Shown here: one piece after another, positions 1 to 10,511 of the stretch
Position numbering within the stretch: the first letter of the stretch is position 1
Layout: each line of letters starts with the position of its first letter
NCBI GenBank assembly: GCA_022606495.2
Contig: JAHDVE020001691.1
Coordinates: 1 to 64,000, forward strand
Direction: 5' to 3'
Source: Halesus radiatus
Lineage: Eukaryota > Arthropoda > Insecta > Trichoptera > Limnephilidae
Length of the DNA: 64,000 bases
Program-made: the position numbers and the translations under genes
The notes under the pieces: model-generated
Databases searched by the model: none
The model's input: the letters and a program-made list of their open reading frames with translations, nothing else
Told to the model about the DNA's origin: nothing

Positions 1-565
1 GATTTATCAAAATAAACATGCGTGGAAATAAGCAAGGCGCCCACTGTTTCGCGAACTTTTACACATTTATCTCAATTAGTAATCGAAGCGAATCCATTCT
101 GTCAACAGTAATAAAAACTGATGTAATACAAACAATCTGGTTTCTGAAGCATCAACAACTCCCGAACGGTGAGCTGTGGCGCTAATATGTATGTCGTGCA
201 AAGCTTCAGGTGAATTTACTTTTTTATTTAAAGGTATTTTTATAACATTTCGAAAAAAATGGGTCTTTACTGGGACAAAGTTGTGCCAATCTTTTTAAAA
301 ACCAATGCAAAACCTTTTTAGGGTCAATTTATTAATTTTCAATATGTTCGCAGGCCACAGGAGGCATGGTACCCACAGATTGACATGGTTAACTTTGCAG
401 TCGATGGCGTCACTAGTACAGAATTTTAAATTATTTTTTATGCGAATACCGCAACAGCCCAACTGTACGGAGCCAGTAGGTACCTGGTACATGTATATTC
501 CTCTTATTATCCAAAATTTAGCCAGGCACCTACCTACAATATAACTAAAATCCATAATAACTAAA
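1..565. other. AT-rich non-coding stretch
   Basis: No gene is visible. Overlapping frames of 79-86 codons on both strands are unrelated to any family I know and look like chance. Around 430-490 there is a minus-strand fragment of the tRNA-derived SINE called SINE-A below (its ...CGGAGCCAGTAGG... segment). Confidence 0.5.
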
Positions 566-1275
566 GAGGAACGGCTGCGCGGCCTGTTTCACTTAATTTT
601 GGATTTAAGGCCAAAATACTCACCTAAACCTAATAATTTTTTTTTCTAAAAAAAGCATAGTAAATATCTAGTACGGATTAGAAGTAATTTATTTATTTTT
701 GTTTTGCATTACGAAATATAGGCCATTAAAGGAATTGATTTTTCGCGATTTTAGATGAACTTATTTGGGGGCTAACGGTGATTTTAAAAAAAAGTTATAC
801 TCCGTCTACTTTGAAAATATAATGAAATATAAAATTTGAAATCTAAAAAAATAAGTAAATAAACATTATGGCGGACTTTAAATTAAATTAAAAACGACCA
901 ATTTACGTTGGAACACAAATTTGCCGTACATAATTTAAAATATCGACCCGAAAAAATATTTTTCTTTTAATGTTTTATTTTTATATTTTTACTTACGTAA
1001 TCATATTTACATAACAAATACGATAATTTTAAAAAAATATACCATAAACCCACAAATAATTTTCTATGTTGCCTCTAAAATTATGAAAATTGATTTTTTT
1101 CCGTGGCATATACTTCATAATTTAAAACATAAATAATTAATATACTTCTCATACCTACAACATATTTACTAAACCTTTAAATAAAAAAATTAAAAATCAT
1201 TCAGTTTGGATGGGTATTTTGAGCCTCAAATCCAAAATTATGTTATGTATGAAACAGGCAGCGTAGCCGTTCCTC
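566..1275. mobile_element. TIR element, family A, copy 1
   Basis: The left end reads GAGGAACGGCTGCGCGGCC and the right end is its near-perfect inverse (...GCCGTTCCTC). The inverted arms continue for about 60 bp: GGATTTAAGGCCAAAATACT on the left matches the inverse of a segment with TTTTGAGCCTCAAATCC on the right. The interior is AT-rich with no transposase frame. The flanks are TAAA on the left and TTAA on the right, so a TTAA-type target is possible but not proven. Copies of the same ends occur at 25861-26700 and 32.6-32.9 kb. The superfamily is not assigned. Confidence 0.75.
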
Positions 1276-1517
1276 TTAATGCAAAATCTTTAGATGCCAT
1301 ATCAAAATGTATTTAATAAAATTTGATCGAGTAACGAATGTGGATTTTGTAAAACAGTAACCATTGAAAAAATCAATCACAGAACGCGTCAAAAAAGCGC
1401 GGTGGGGAAAAAAATTTCCGTCTCCAAGGTCAAAAGGTTAAACCAATGAATGTCGTCGATTTTTATTAATCTGAAATTTTAAAGATCGTGTAAAAAAATT
1501 AACGAATTGATTGCGAG

Positions 1518-1640
1518 GTGAGGCTGGACCTACTATGGACGGATGCCGTAAACGTAGCACAGGACAGGGACGCCTGGAGGCGCCTTGTCGATGCGATGGG
1601 TCCCCAGTAGGACAAGAGGAAGAAGATGTATGTACGAGTA
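1518..1640 (+). pseudogene. RTE-like LINE, C-terminal relic
   Basis: In one plus frame the translation reads WTDAVNVAQDRDAWRRLVDAMGPQ in two pieces around residues AQDRDAWRR, then stops. The pattern W-x-D...DR-x-x-WRR...DP is the usual extreme C-terminus of RTE-like LINE ORF2 proteins in insects. Only about 35 codons survive. Confidence 0.6.
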
Positions 1641-1739
1641 TGTATTATGTAAAAAAATTCTTGTAATTTTGGGGAGCTGATTCTGAGCTGAAAAAATATG
1701 TCGCGATAATCAATATATTTGGTAAAACAGAACGGAAAC

Positions 1740-2100
1740 CGTTAAATATTTTGACCATAGCACCCGGAAATCGGAACGATTGCTACTGGCGATGCAATGG
1801 GAAGTAATCCAAAATGATGTTTTTGGTTTAAAAATTGGATTTTCTAGAAATATCATAGATGAAATATCATAGAAATATCATTGTGGCATATTATTTTTTT
1901 TTAGAATGTGACAGTAAAATATTACAGTAATTATGCCCGAACTTTACAAAATAAAATAAAACACGCATTTTGGTGATGTTTTTTTTTTTTTGCGTAAATC
2001 GAAACATGCTGCCGGCGTTAAGCGGGAATTTCAACCATTTCGCCACCTGCATAAGGAGTGCGTGATTTCGTTCAAAATTTAGGAAGTGGATTATAAAAAC
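1740..2100 (+). repeat. Unclassified interspersed repeat, family B
   Basis: It shares several blocks with the inverted copy at 6255-6715: GATGCAATGGGAAGTAATCC, AAACACGCATTTTGGTGATG, the segment with CGAAACATGC, and the end AAGGAGTGCGTGATTTCGTT. The same terminal block is found again at 32.87 kb next to a family A end. No coding frame is seen. Confidence 0.6.
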
Positions 2101-3590
2101 TCACTTCCGTTACTTCTATGTTTTTAGAAGCAACATTCGGTGAACCCGTATAAAACGAAACCCTTTCATTTTCTAATTACCCAAGAACAAACAAATTAAT
2201 AAATGCTGTTGGTTATGATATTTTTTTTGTTTAGCCAAATGGGCCAATATAGTCATAAATGCAATTATTACTACTATTACCATCTCATGATTTGATATAC
2301 TTGAATGAATTTATGTTACATTATTTGTGCTCTTTGGGAAAAGATCTTAACTGGTTTAAAAACCCTAAACAAGGAAAGGAAAAAGGGCAAACATTTGATT
2401 ATAAACTATTTACTAAAGTTACTTTTTGTACTTAATGAATAAAATATATTTAATATGTTATTAACTATTTGCTGCATCCTGTTCGGGCTGCATCCTTGAG
2501 TTTCGTCGTCGGCTTATAAAGCTGAGTGATGCGTAACACAATCTTATCAATATTACCCAATAATATTATCTTTTTTTAGTACTCAATTTTAAACGCATTT
2601 TTTTCCACATAGCACCAACCAGTAACTATCAAACACATACATAATCTCTTTATACTTAATTATTATACTTTTTTTCTAGATATATTATATTACAATACTA
2701 TGGTAAAACTAGATTTTTTCCCATTTATTTTTGTATAATGGCACTTAATACGAACTAAACTTGTCAATTCGACAGTCCTAAACCGGGATTTGTTACTAGT
2801 TGGGCAGTCAAAGCTTTCTTAAATGTTGATGTTAAATAATGTGTGTTTCAAGTAAATAATATTATTATTATAACATGGTATTTTTCAAGCTCGTTCTCCA
2901 TAAAATATTTCTATATAACATCCTCGAATTATCTCATCAGCAGAAAAACTTTCGAACGGCGAGCTCTGACGTCATAAATTGTGCATCGGTCTAATATTTT
3001 TGCACCTTGGAGCTACATTTCAAAATGAGCTATGAAATGATCATTTAAATGTCGAAAAATAAGAGTGTTAAAATCTACTAAGGATGGCTTGACTTGTTTT
3101 CATAGTATAAAGGGAATATCAAAAAAATGTATTAAAAATTTCAAATCATGGACGAATTATGTTATTCGAAACAAAAGTTCAAAGTTCTCGATGAGGGGGA
3201 TACAAAATGGCCAGTGCGTTGTACTGAATGCCACCTTCTTCTAATTGAATGACGCCCACGCCATGCCACGCCACGCCATGCCACGGCCACGGCCCACGCA
3301 GAGTAAAGCTAATTTCAGACATTTTCTCTCTCAAGCAGGCATTTTCCCTCTCAGCGATCAACATTCAATTCTACACTAAGGGTAAAAAACGCTCAGTGGA
3401 AAAATTGCTCATTTGAATCTGTTTTATTTTTACTTTGAGGCTATTTATTAATTGTTTCGTGCATTTAAGTGGACAAAAAACCTTTTTTTCAGCAATACTG
3501 AAAGATTTATTAGCCAGTATGTTTGTTTCATACATTTCAAAAGATTTAAATTTGATTTTCATAATAAGCGAACAGTTTGTGGATTGACAC
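2101..3590. other. Non-coding, nothing recognised
   Basis: AT-rich sequence. Around 3250-3300 is a short imperfect (CCACGCCATG)n run that causes a meaningless 61-codon minus frame. No family is recognised. Confidence 0.4.
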
Positions 3591-3594
3591 GATG

Positions 3595-3862
3595 AATTAA
3601 AAGAAATACACTTTGTATGAATCCACTTTTATTTTGTATGTCAACTAGTTTCGATTCTGCTGAATCTTCATCGGTATATCAAAATATACTGTATATTTTT
3701 CAGTCCCGATGAAGATTCAGCAGAATCGAAACTAGTTGACATACTGAAAAATATACTATATATTTTGATATACCGATGAAGATTCAGCAGAATCGAAACT
3801 AGTTGACATACGAGTATATACGAAATAAAAGTGGATTCATACAAAGTGTATTTCTTTTAATT
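3595..3862. mobile_element. Foldback element, long inverted repeat
   Basis: The whole element is a hairpin. It starts AATTAAAAGAAATACACTTT and ends with the inverse. Each arm continues through GTATGAATCCACTTTTATTT and a block with CTAGTTTCGATTCTGCTGAA. The right half holds two direct copies of the block with GATGAAGATTCAGCAGAATC, so the right arm is internally duplicated. No coding capacity. A related but diverged foldback with CTAGTTTCGACACAACC arms lies at 57120-57305. Confidence 0.8.
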
Positions 3863-4280
3863 GATTGAAATTTGGTTCAATTTATTGTAACAATATTAGA
3901 AATAGCCAGTAGGTGTAGGTACCTAGATTACATTACATGGATAATCCATACAAATATGTATCGCTGCCAGATTTGACACGAGCGCAGCACTTATACAGAT
4001 GCATCGATTCAATAAAACATATTTCAAACTTGTTATTCGACTTGAAAATGGAAAAAAAAACATTTTTAAGAGAGTAAAAAGAACGCACCGTAATTCATTT
4101 CGAAAATTCATATTTAGCTAAAAACAATAAGTAGGGGTAAACAAGACAAGAGGCTGTTTCGCAGAGACGCTTCGCAAGGACATCACTGTCGAAAGTGTAT
4201 TCATATGCACCAATACACGCAATCATTAATCACGACTACGGATTGCAATCTTTGGAGCACAGTCGTCGGATGGGAATGCT

Positions 4281-4560
4281 GTTCTTCTTTTACCGGTGCA
4301 CAATCGGGAAACACGCCAAACGCGCGGCCAACATTTGTACAAGATTGACATATGTCACATGAGAACGGGTCGCTTCCACGACTCGTTCTGTGTACAACAG
4401 CTCGGCTGTGGAGTGATCTGCCGGCCTCTGTGTTTCGTCCCTCCAACAACATGGATCTCTTCAAGACAGGTTCACTCCTTCCTATCCTCTAATTTATCCT
4501 CCACACAGCATCCCAAAGATGGCATAGGCCTTGAGGGAAATTATTTGCAACAATACGGTT
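4281..4560 (+). pseudogene. LINE family J1, ORF2 C-terminus relic
   Basis: The plus frame carries the signature RETRQTR...HMRTGRFHDSF...LSSTQHPKDG, ending in a block with GGCCTTGAGGGAAATTAT. The same protein tail appears at 15.3, 23.1 and 43.5 kb on the minus strand. The pattern (RxTR, then TGRFxxSF, a W-N-D-LP stretch and an FK/FL end) is the post-RT C-terminal region of jockey-like insect LINEs. A frameshift disrupts the W-N-D-LP part here. Confidence 0.75.
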
Positions 4561-4574
4561 TTAAGAACTCTAGA

Positions 4575-4889
4575 ATTATTATTTTAAATGATTAAACTAA
4601 TGTTTACAAGACAAGATTTTTTTTTATGCATAGCACAAATATTAAACAAATTATTATAAGCAATAATTATTATCTGAAAAATCATACAAATTGAATAATC
4701 TTCCGAGAAAAAATACATGCTGCCGACGGGACTCGAACCCGCGACCTTTCGTTTGATTCGTTTTCGATTTCGTTTCGTATGATTTTTCAGATAATAATTA
4801 TTGCTTATAATAATTTGTTTAATATTTGTGCTATGCATAAAAAAAAATCTTGTCTTGTAAACATTAGTTTAATCATTTAAAATAATAAT
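4575..4889. mobile_element. Long hairpin built from two inverted SINE tails
   Basis: Arms of about 115 bp (4575-4692 and 4775-4889) are nearly perfect inverses; each carries a block with GACAAGATTTTTTTT, GCATAGCACAAATATT and ATCTGAAAAATCATAC. The loop contains a minus-strand tRNA-like head (CCGACGGGACTCGAACCCGC). The same head plus tail stands alone in plus orientation at 5085-5232, so this is a head-containing SINE followed by an inverted second tail. Confidence 0.75.
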
Positions 4890-5084
4890 ATCTGGCAAGT
4901 AAAAAATATTCTTACAATAAAATGTAGATTCGATAGAATCTCGACGCCACCTAGTGAGAGAGTTAGCACTTACAACGCCTTTCCCACAAAAATAAAGATG
5001 GTTGTTTCCAGTGAGAAAAAATGTAATAAGCAATGATTGTAGTCTGAAGAACTAGTACATGTTGACTAATTTGGCGGGTAATGA

Positions 5085-5232
5085 ATAACCTGCCGTAGCT
5101 CAGTGGTAGAGCACTTGTCCGGTAAACGAAAGGTCGCGGGTTCGAGTCCCGTCGGCAGCATGTATTTTTTCTCGGAAGATTATTCAATTTGTATGATTTT
5201 TCAGATAATAATTATTGCTTATAATAATTTAA
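5085..5232 (+). mobile_element. tRNA-derived SINE with intact A and B boxes
   Basis: Around 5091-5160 the sequence folds as a tRNA-like structure: D-arm GCTC AGTGGTA GAGC, T-arm with GGTTCGAGTCC, and six of seven acceptor pairs (CTGCCG with CGGCAG). The anticodon loop CCGGTAA lacks the usual T33, the first acceptor pair fails, and a fixed AT-rich tail follows (CTCGGAAGATTATTCAATTT, then TAATTATTGCTTATAATAAT). It is therefore a SINE head and not a functional tRNA. Translating the head backwards gives the familiar artefact RRDSNPRPF. Confidence 0.75.
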
Positions 5233-6254
5233 CTCTAGAATTGCTATAATACTCATCTAATTATTACGAACTTGTTTGATTACTTTTACCGTGCCTTTGT
5301 TCCGCTTTATTATATTGCTGTTACATGACTTCACCCACTTGCTGACAGTGTGTCACTGAAAAGCATGAGAAATTTTACTATTGTATTATCAAAAGGTTTA
5401 TCACCTTTATCTGCCTACAAACGAACGTGTTATTTCTCTGATTTACGGTGTGTACCATTACAGACAGCGTAATATTCAATGATCTGAGGTGTGTACCGTT
5501 GGTACCGTGCACATATAATCATTTAGGACATAGTCCAATGAAATGCAATTTTTAATGACTTGTCTGTTTTATTACTACGTGTGATTTAATTCAATTCTTT
5601 ATTCCTTTTAAAAATTAACATTTTAAGGATTTTTTAAAGATATTATTAAATAAGACATACAAAATAAATACTTATAAAAAATAAGAAAAATTAAAAGAAC
5701 GAAGTAATACATAACACGATGGCAGGACATATATATATAATGTCCTGCCATCCTCACCACAATTAAATTAAATGTACCGACGGGGAACACAAGACAAAAT
5801 GTAACATTTTTCTGCAACACGTACACAACCTACTATCAGTCTCATTCATTAACCAATAGGATGCATGATCTGGGCAACACGTTTGGAGGTGTTGTTGATG
5901 TATTCGTTGACTCCATTTATACACAAAGCGTCATCTATACCAGAACTTTGATGAATCCTACAATATGTAATATTGTAACTTGGATAATGTAGCGTTAATG
6001 ATTTGTGTTATAATATTGTTTTGGTATTCTATTTTATGTCACTTTAAACGTTTGAAGAAGATTGTTCATTACTTTATGGTTTAGAATCTGTATGTACTTA
6101 TAATTTTCGATAGCTCTTTGAATTATGTTCTAAAATCCATTTAAAAGCCCAGATGGACGAATAATCAAATAAATAAATAAAAATCTCGGTAAATTGGATA
6201 AAACGCACAATGGTATTATACAAGTAGTAACAAAGCTTTATGCTTAAGGCCATC
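5233..6254. other. Non-coding, possible old LINE 3' end
   Basis: No gene seen. The stretch ending near 6175 finishes with AAATAAATAAATAAAA, the type of A-rich end left by a plus-strand LINE, but no protein similarity is visible upstream. Confidence 0.3.
5718..5752. repeat. Perfect short hairpin
   Basis: GATGGCAGGACAT is followed by an (AT)n loop and the exact inverse ATGTCCTGCCATC: 13-bp arms with no mismatch. Function unknown; it may be a solo foldback end. Confidence 0.8.
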
Positions 6255-6715
6255 CACCGGCTAAAATTATAACGAAATCACGCGTTCTTTATGCAGGTGG
6301 CGACAAGGTTCAAAATCCCGCTGTACATCGGCCGCATGTTTCGATTTCGGCAAAAAAAACATCACCAAAATGCGTGTTTTATTCTATTCTGTAAAGCTCA
6401 GACATAATTATTAAAATGTTTTACGGTCATATTCTAAAAAAACTTAATTTATCACAATGAACAATGCGAAAATATGGGAAAAAGAGTTCATAAGTAGGAG
6501 ATTTTGCGCTTCAAACATTTTTTTTAATGTCTCATACATTATTTTTTTCTAAGCTTATAAAAAGACATACCAAAAAAATTGACGGTTAAATGAAAGGCCA
6601 AGGTGTGATCTACTTGCAGTATTTAATTCAATTATCTATGATATTTCTAGGTAAACAAATTCTCAAACCGAAAACACACGATTTTGCATTACTTCCCATT
6701 GCATCGCCTTAAACG
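6255..6715 (-). repeat. Interspersed repeat, family B, inverted copy
   Basis: Inverse of the 1740-2100 repeat: it starts near AACGAAATCACGCGTTCTTT, contains CATCACCAAAATGCGTGTTT, and ends with ATTACTTCCCATTGCATCGC. The two copies face each other about 4.2 kb apart. Confidence 0.6.
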
Positions 6716-6757
6716 CAGCTTCATTGATGCTAAATATGTCGATATCCGAGGTGATTC

Positions 6758-7241
6758 TATTTAACAGTAAGATTGCCCTCCCCACCGGCATGACCATTGG
6801 CAAGTTGGTAGTTGGTCCCGAAGACCGGGAGATAAGACAGTATATGCTGTCGGTAAAGGGAGATAACCATCGGGAACATGGAAATGAATGCTCTCGATGA
6901 TAGCCGAATGTTCGAACATCCGCGAATCAGTCTGAAGAATGTGTAACAATGTGTACGAGTACATCCATTCTGACCCGCAGATGGTTCATCCCGAGCATAC
7001 CTTAGAGAAAGTCGGTAGGATAGAGCCACGGGTAGTAGCCATACTCCCTCAGGTAGAGAAATCTCAAAAATTTATCCTGAACTCTGATAATTGTATGGGC
7101 GTCGAGAAACATTCGAAGGCAAATGGAAATTGGTAACCAGGAGGGAAAGAGTGATTTTGTAATGCCTGCTCTATGCTGCGAAACATTTCCAGAGGTGTTG
7201 AATCCACAACGCCTGAGTGGGAACCCAACGCACTTGTTCAC
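6758..7241 (-). pseudogene. Jockey-like LINE, RT C-terminal relic
   Basis: The minus strand encodes IIRVQDKFLRFLYLREYGYY and, after a short gap, PWLYP and GMLGMNHLR in broken frames. The pattern RVQ-x-KFLRFL...YP...LG-x-x-x-L-x-x-R is the region just downstream of the RT domain in jockey-clade LINEs. Compare the better copy at 48245-48740. Frameshifts make it inactive. Confidence 0.65.
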
Positions 7242-7270
7242 TCAGCTACTATCTACTATTATATTACAAC

Positions 7271-7628
7271 CAGTGCCGTACATTGCTCCACGACAACAGA
7301 TAGGCTGTATGTAGTTTTTCAAATTCGGGTATGAATTATTGTGCATTAGATATTTGAAAATTTCCATTTTATTATCTTACTAAAAAGCATAAATTTGTCA
7401 AATGGGAAACGATTTTATTGTCTTTATAAGATCGCTTTCTTAAACCTACTTTAAACTATACTTCTTTTCGTCCAGTTCGCATATCGGTTGTCTTTTTCTA
7501 TGGAATTTTCTATAGAATTTGCCATAGAAAAAGACAACCGATATGGAAACCGGATGAAAAAAGGTATCGTCTAAAACCTACTTTAGGGTAGGCACAGCTT
7601 TTCAGCCTTTATGGACTGCACGCCACCG
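7271..7628. mobile_element. hAT-type MITE, copy 1
   Basis: It starts CAGTGCCGTACATTGCTCC and ends GGACTGCACGCCACCG. The terminal inverted repeats are short and imperfect (CAGTG.CGT with ACG.CACCG). The 8-bp flanks ATTACAAC and ACTACAAC match at seven positions, as expected for an aged hAT duplication. The interior has a 23-bp perfect hairpin arm pair (ATATCGGTTGTCTTTTTC and its inverse). Related copies: 20156-20429 and 58079-58355. Confidence 0.7.
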
Positions 7629-7636
7629 ACTACAAC

Positions 7637-8138
7637 GATGTGTTGACTTTTATTGAATTTGAAATAACAATTCATAATTCCATTCAACGAGGTAGACGCG
7701 CAGGGATAAGATAATTTACAAGATGTACAGCGGCGCAAACAAAATATCAAACACAACGTGGCGAGGTAGTGAGGTAGTGAGTGGGCCGCCTGGAAAAACA
7801 TTAATCCATCATATTTGCTTATCATTTCTATATGGAGGACTTTTGGTACGTTGTGGGCGGTGAGAATATTTAATATATTTTTTATTGTTTTTTCAGGAGC
7901 GGATTCGAAGGCAAAATCATGGAAATCAATTCAAGTCACCTAAAATTAAATAAAATGTTATGACCGTAAAAAAACAGTTATTTTATGGCTCGCAATAATT
8001 AGATTAGAGACAGGAGGAAAAACTGACGGTAATTCAAATAAATTTTGTGGTTGAAAAAAATTGTATTTCATTGATCAAAAAATGAGTGTGTAGAATCAGA
8101 TATTTACGAGGGTGAGTGGTTCCAAAACTTGTTACTGA
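7637..8138. other. Non-coding, nothing recognised
   Basis: No family or gene recognised between the hAT-type MITE and the RTE-like insertion. Confidence 0.4.
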
Positions 8139-8150
8139 AAAACAAATACT

Positions 8151-8628
8151 AACTAACTAAAGAACCATCACTCCGTTTCTCCGCAGGGGTAGGCATAGAG
8201 GACGGACCGCCAAACAACTCGATCTTGGCATACACTTCATCATTCATACATTCTCTATTGTTATTCCGACTTCTGACATGGCCCGACCCAAGTATTCGAT
8301 TCACTTGATCGTGTCATGTCTTCTTCCTCCATTCGCATTCGCGTCATATATTCTTTTTTTTACATTCCTTTCTTCGTTCATTCGCTCTATATGCCCAAAC
8401 CATCTAAGCGCCCCTTTCTCAATCTTACTCATTACGCTTAGATCAGCCTTATATTCTTTAAGAATCTCAACATTTTTCACACGATCGTACATGGTTTTAC
8501 CACACATTCGCCTCAGAGATCTAGTTTCATTCAGTCTACTTTCATCCTTCCTCTGCCAGTTCGATGCCTCACTGCCATACATCTGGGTTGGTATCAGAGC
8601 ACTTCACTGTGGACTGCTAGATTCGCTG
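8151..8628 (-). mobile_element. 5'-truncated RTE-like LINE with 12-bp TSD
   Basis: The minus strand encodes MYGSEASNWQ...LRRMCGKTMYDRVKN...LRWFGHIERMNEER, the region C-terminal to the RT domain in RTE-like LINEs. The 3' end is a (GTTA)n tail, seen as ACTAACTAACTAA on the plus strand. The flanking duplication AAAACAAATACT is exact at 8139-8150 and 8629-8640, so the insertion is a single 478-bp 5'-truncated copy. Small deletions break the frame near the end. Confidence 0.85.
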
Positions 8629-8994
8629 AAAACAAATACTGATCAGCATTAAATGTCACTTTATGAATTGTAGCCTCATTCCATGAAAACTCAATATTTA
8701 AAGTAACCTTATTGTTGTATAAAAAACACATTATTTCAGATTTGTAAAGACAATATTATTAGAATACCAACCGAAAAACAGTTGGACAAACAATACCTTC
8801 AAACATTGATTTACTAACCGTGATCTGGTAAACACCCAACAGAGCACCACTTTCAACGGAATTTACCAGAGAACGAAACCACCGTGGGCGTAGCACAACA
8901 GGAAACAATAATTAGAATTTATTAATTGCTATTGTTTATTCGTGGAACTGTAAATAAAATTTAAGGTAAATAAAATTTTATGGAAATTAAATCA

Positions 8995-9060
8995 AGCGCC
9001 CTTGAGCTTATTTTCCCACGAAAACGGCGCTATAGAAGTAATCCAATTTTATTATTATTA
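8995..9060 (+). mobile_element. LINE 3'-terminal hairpin tail, copy a
   Basis: AGCGCC...GGCGCT arms enclose CTTGAGCTTATTTTCCCACG, followed by ATAGAAGTAATCCAATTTTA and a short (ATT)n. This is the 3' tail of the CR1/L2-like LINE family whose coding part is seen at 52465-53535. Confidence 0.75.
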
Positions 9061-9350
9061 AGGTAAATCAAATTTAAGGTAAATCAAATTTAAGGTAAAT
9101 CAAATTTAATATAAATCAAATCAGCGCCCTTGAGCTTATTTTCCCACGAAAACGGCGCTATAGAAGTAATCCAATTTTAGTATAATTAAGGTAAATAAAA
9201 TTTAAGACAAATCAAATTTAAGGTAAATCCAATTCAAGGTAAATCAAATTTAAGGTAAATCAAAGTTGAGGTAAATCAAATTTAAGGTAAATCAAATTTA
9301 AGGTACATCAAATTTAAGGTAAATCAAATTTAAGGTAAATCAAATTTATT
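9061..9350 (+). repeat. 16-bp tandem repeat interrupted by a LINE tail
   Basis: Many copies of AAGGTAAATCAAATTT, with variants such as AAGTTGAGG. A second LINE tail (9122-9180), almost identical to the one before it, sits inside the array. The repeat and tail therefore appear to have been duplicated as one unit. Confidence 0.85.
9122..9180 (+). mobile_element. LINE 3'-terminal hairpin tail, copy b
   Basis: Identical in the hairpin to copy a about 127 bp upstream, which points to local duplication and not to a second insertion. Confidence 0.75.
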
Positions 9351-9424
9351 ATCTTGTTTTTAATAAGTTCTTTAAATTTATCTGTTATTAATAAGTTCTT
9401 TAAATAAGTTAATTTTAGGGTGTT

Positions 9425-9515
9425 ATTGTTGTGATATCTATTTCGGCGTTCAAAGCCAATTTCAAACTGTCCCTGTTGGCTTTGAACGCCGAAACAGCTG
9501 TCACAATAATAACAA
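9425..9515. repeat. Inverted repeat
   Basis: TTTCGGCGTTCAAAGCC and its exact inverse GGCTTTGAACGCCGAAA flank a 20-bp loop; weaker pairing continues outward (GTTATTGTTGTGA with TCACAATAATAAC). The right arm with its flank recurs at about 18203-18260, so it belongs to a dispersed element. Confidence 0.65.
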
Positions 9516-9904
9516 ACTAAAACATTTGCAGAACTCAATAATATATAACATTATTAAATTCGACCTAAGCACTTAAGCACGTTGTTTAGAAAGATATGCG
9601 TTATTTAATCTTTATGGAACGGGACAAGACGCGTAGAGGTACCCCCACAAACGCATCATCCAGATATTTGATCAAGAACCAATAATTCTTTTGTGTAACA
9701 AAAAGACCTCCGATAAAATCTAATACACGAATGTGCCTGTGGAGTTGTTTAATTTCTAAACCAACCACAGTCTGCAGACCCTCACCCACCAGTGGCGTGC
9801 ACAGAGTTTTTATTCAGGGTAGGCAGTAGGAAAAACCGTGAATTAATTGATATTCAAAAAACTTTCCAAGGACGTGGTAAACTTTTGCTAAGAATGGCTA
9901 AGCT

Positions 9905-10045
9905 GCTGACTGACTGACTGACTAACCATCACTCCGTTTCTCCGCAGAGGTAGGCAGAGAGGACGGACCGCCAAACAACTCGATCTTGAAAGACACTTCT
10001 TGCTTCATTCACATTCATACATCGTCTCATACATTCTACTGCTAC
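9905..10045 (-). mobile_element. RTE-like LINE 3' end fragment
   Basis: The block with CCATCACTCCGTTTCTCCGC and GGACGGACCGCCAAACAACT is the 3' end of the same LINE as at 8151-8628. Here the tail unit is (GACT)n instead of (AACT)n. Only about 140 bp is present and no clear flanking duplication was found. Confidence 0.7.
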
Positions 10046-10208
10046 ATCAAATATCCAAATAACCGCTCCATCTATACATATTAAAAACACTGTAAATAAC
10101 TAAAAGTGTACAACAAAAAAAAGTTAATATCTATCAAAAGCTTCTTACGCTTTTTAAGGTCATTTTCTAAATATTTTCCAGTCCTAAAAATTATAAATAT
10201 TTCAATAA

Positions 10209-10480
10209 TTACCAACTCTTCTTGTGCCACCAATCTTCTAACAAATGTAACATCAATAGAAAAGGAGGATAAATAGCAACTGTAAAACTATCATCTCTAT
10301 ACTTAAATTTTCTAATAAAACTCTGTTCATCTGAAGCGACCTGCCAGGTAAGTATGTTTTTCTGTATCTGTTTGTACATAATTAGATAAAGAATAGGAAG
10401 TAATATTTTTATAGCGCCCTTGAGGTGATTTTTCACAAAAACGGCGCTATACAAATGATCCGATTATTATTATTATTAGT
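10209..10480 (+). mobile_element. CR1/L2-like LINE 3' UTR and hairpin tail
   Basis: The last 70 bp is AGCGCC CTTGAGGTGATTTTTCAC...GGCGCT, then ACAAATGATCCG and (ATT)n. The preceding GAATAGGAAGTAATATTTTTA also precedes the tail at 25.6 kb, and the block with CTGCCAGGTAAGTATG matches, inverted, the copy at 41.4-41.56 kb. The 81-codon minus frame here is an artefact of this tail. Confidence 0.75.
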
Positions 10481-10511
10481 AGATACATAAAATTTCAACA
10501 TAACATGATAA

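Noticed and set aside
5091..5160. Functional tRNA gene (anticodon GGT)
   Set aside because: Anticodon loop lacks T33, the first acceptor pair and one anticodon-stem pair fail, and the same head with its tail is repeated at 4.7 kb, so it is a SINE.
4963..5187. 74-codon minus frame with RRDSNPRPF
   Set aside because: A known artefact of translating tRNA-like sequence backwards.
8278..8652. 124-codon plus frame
   Set aside because: Antisense shadow of the RTE-like LINE protein on the minus strand.
9061..9350. CRISPR-like array of 16-bp repeats
   Set aside because: Repeats are head-to-tail with no spacers; it is a minisatellite in a eukaryotic genome.
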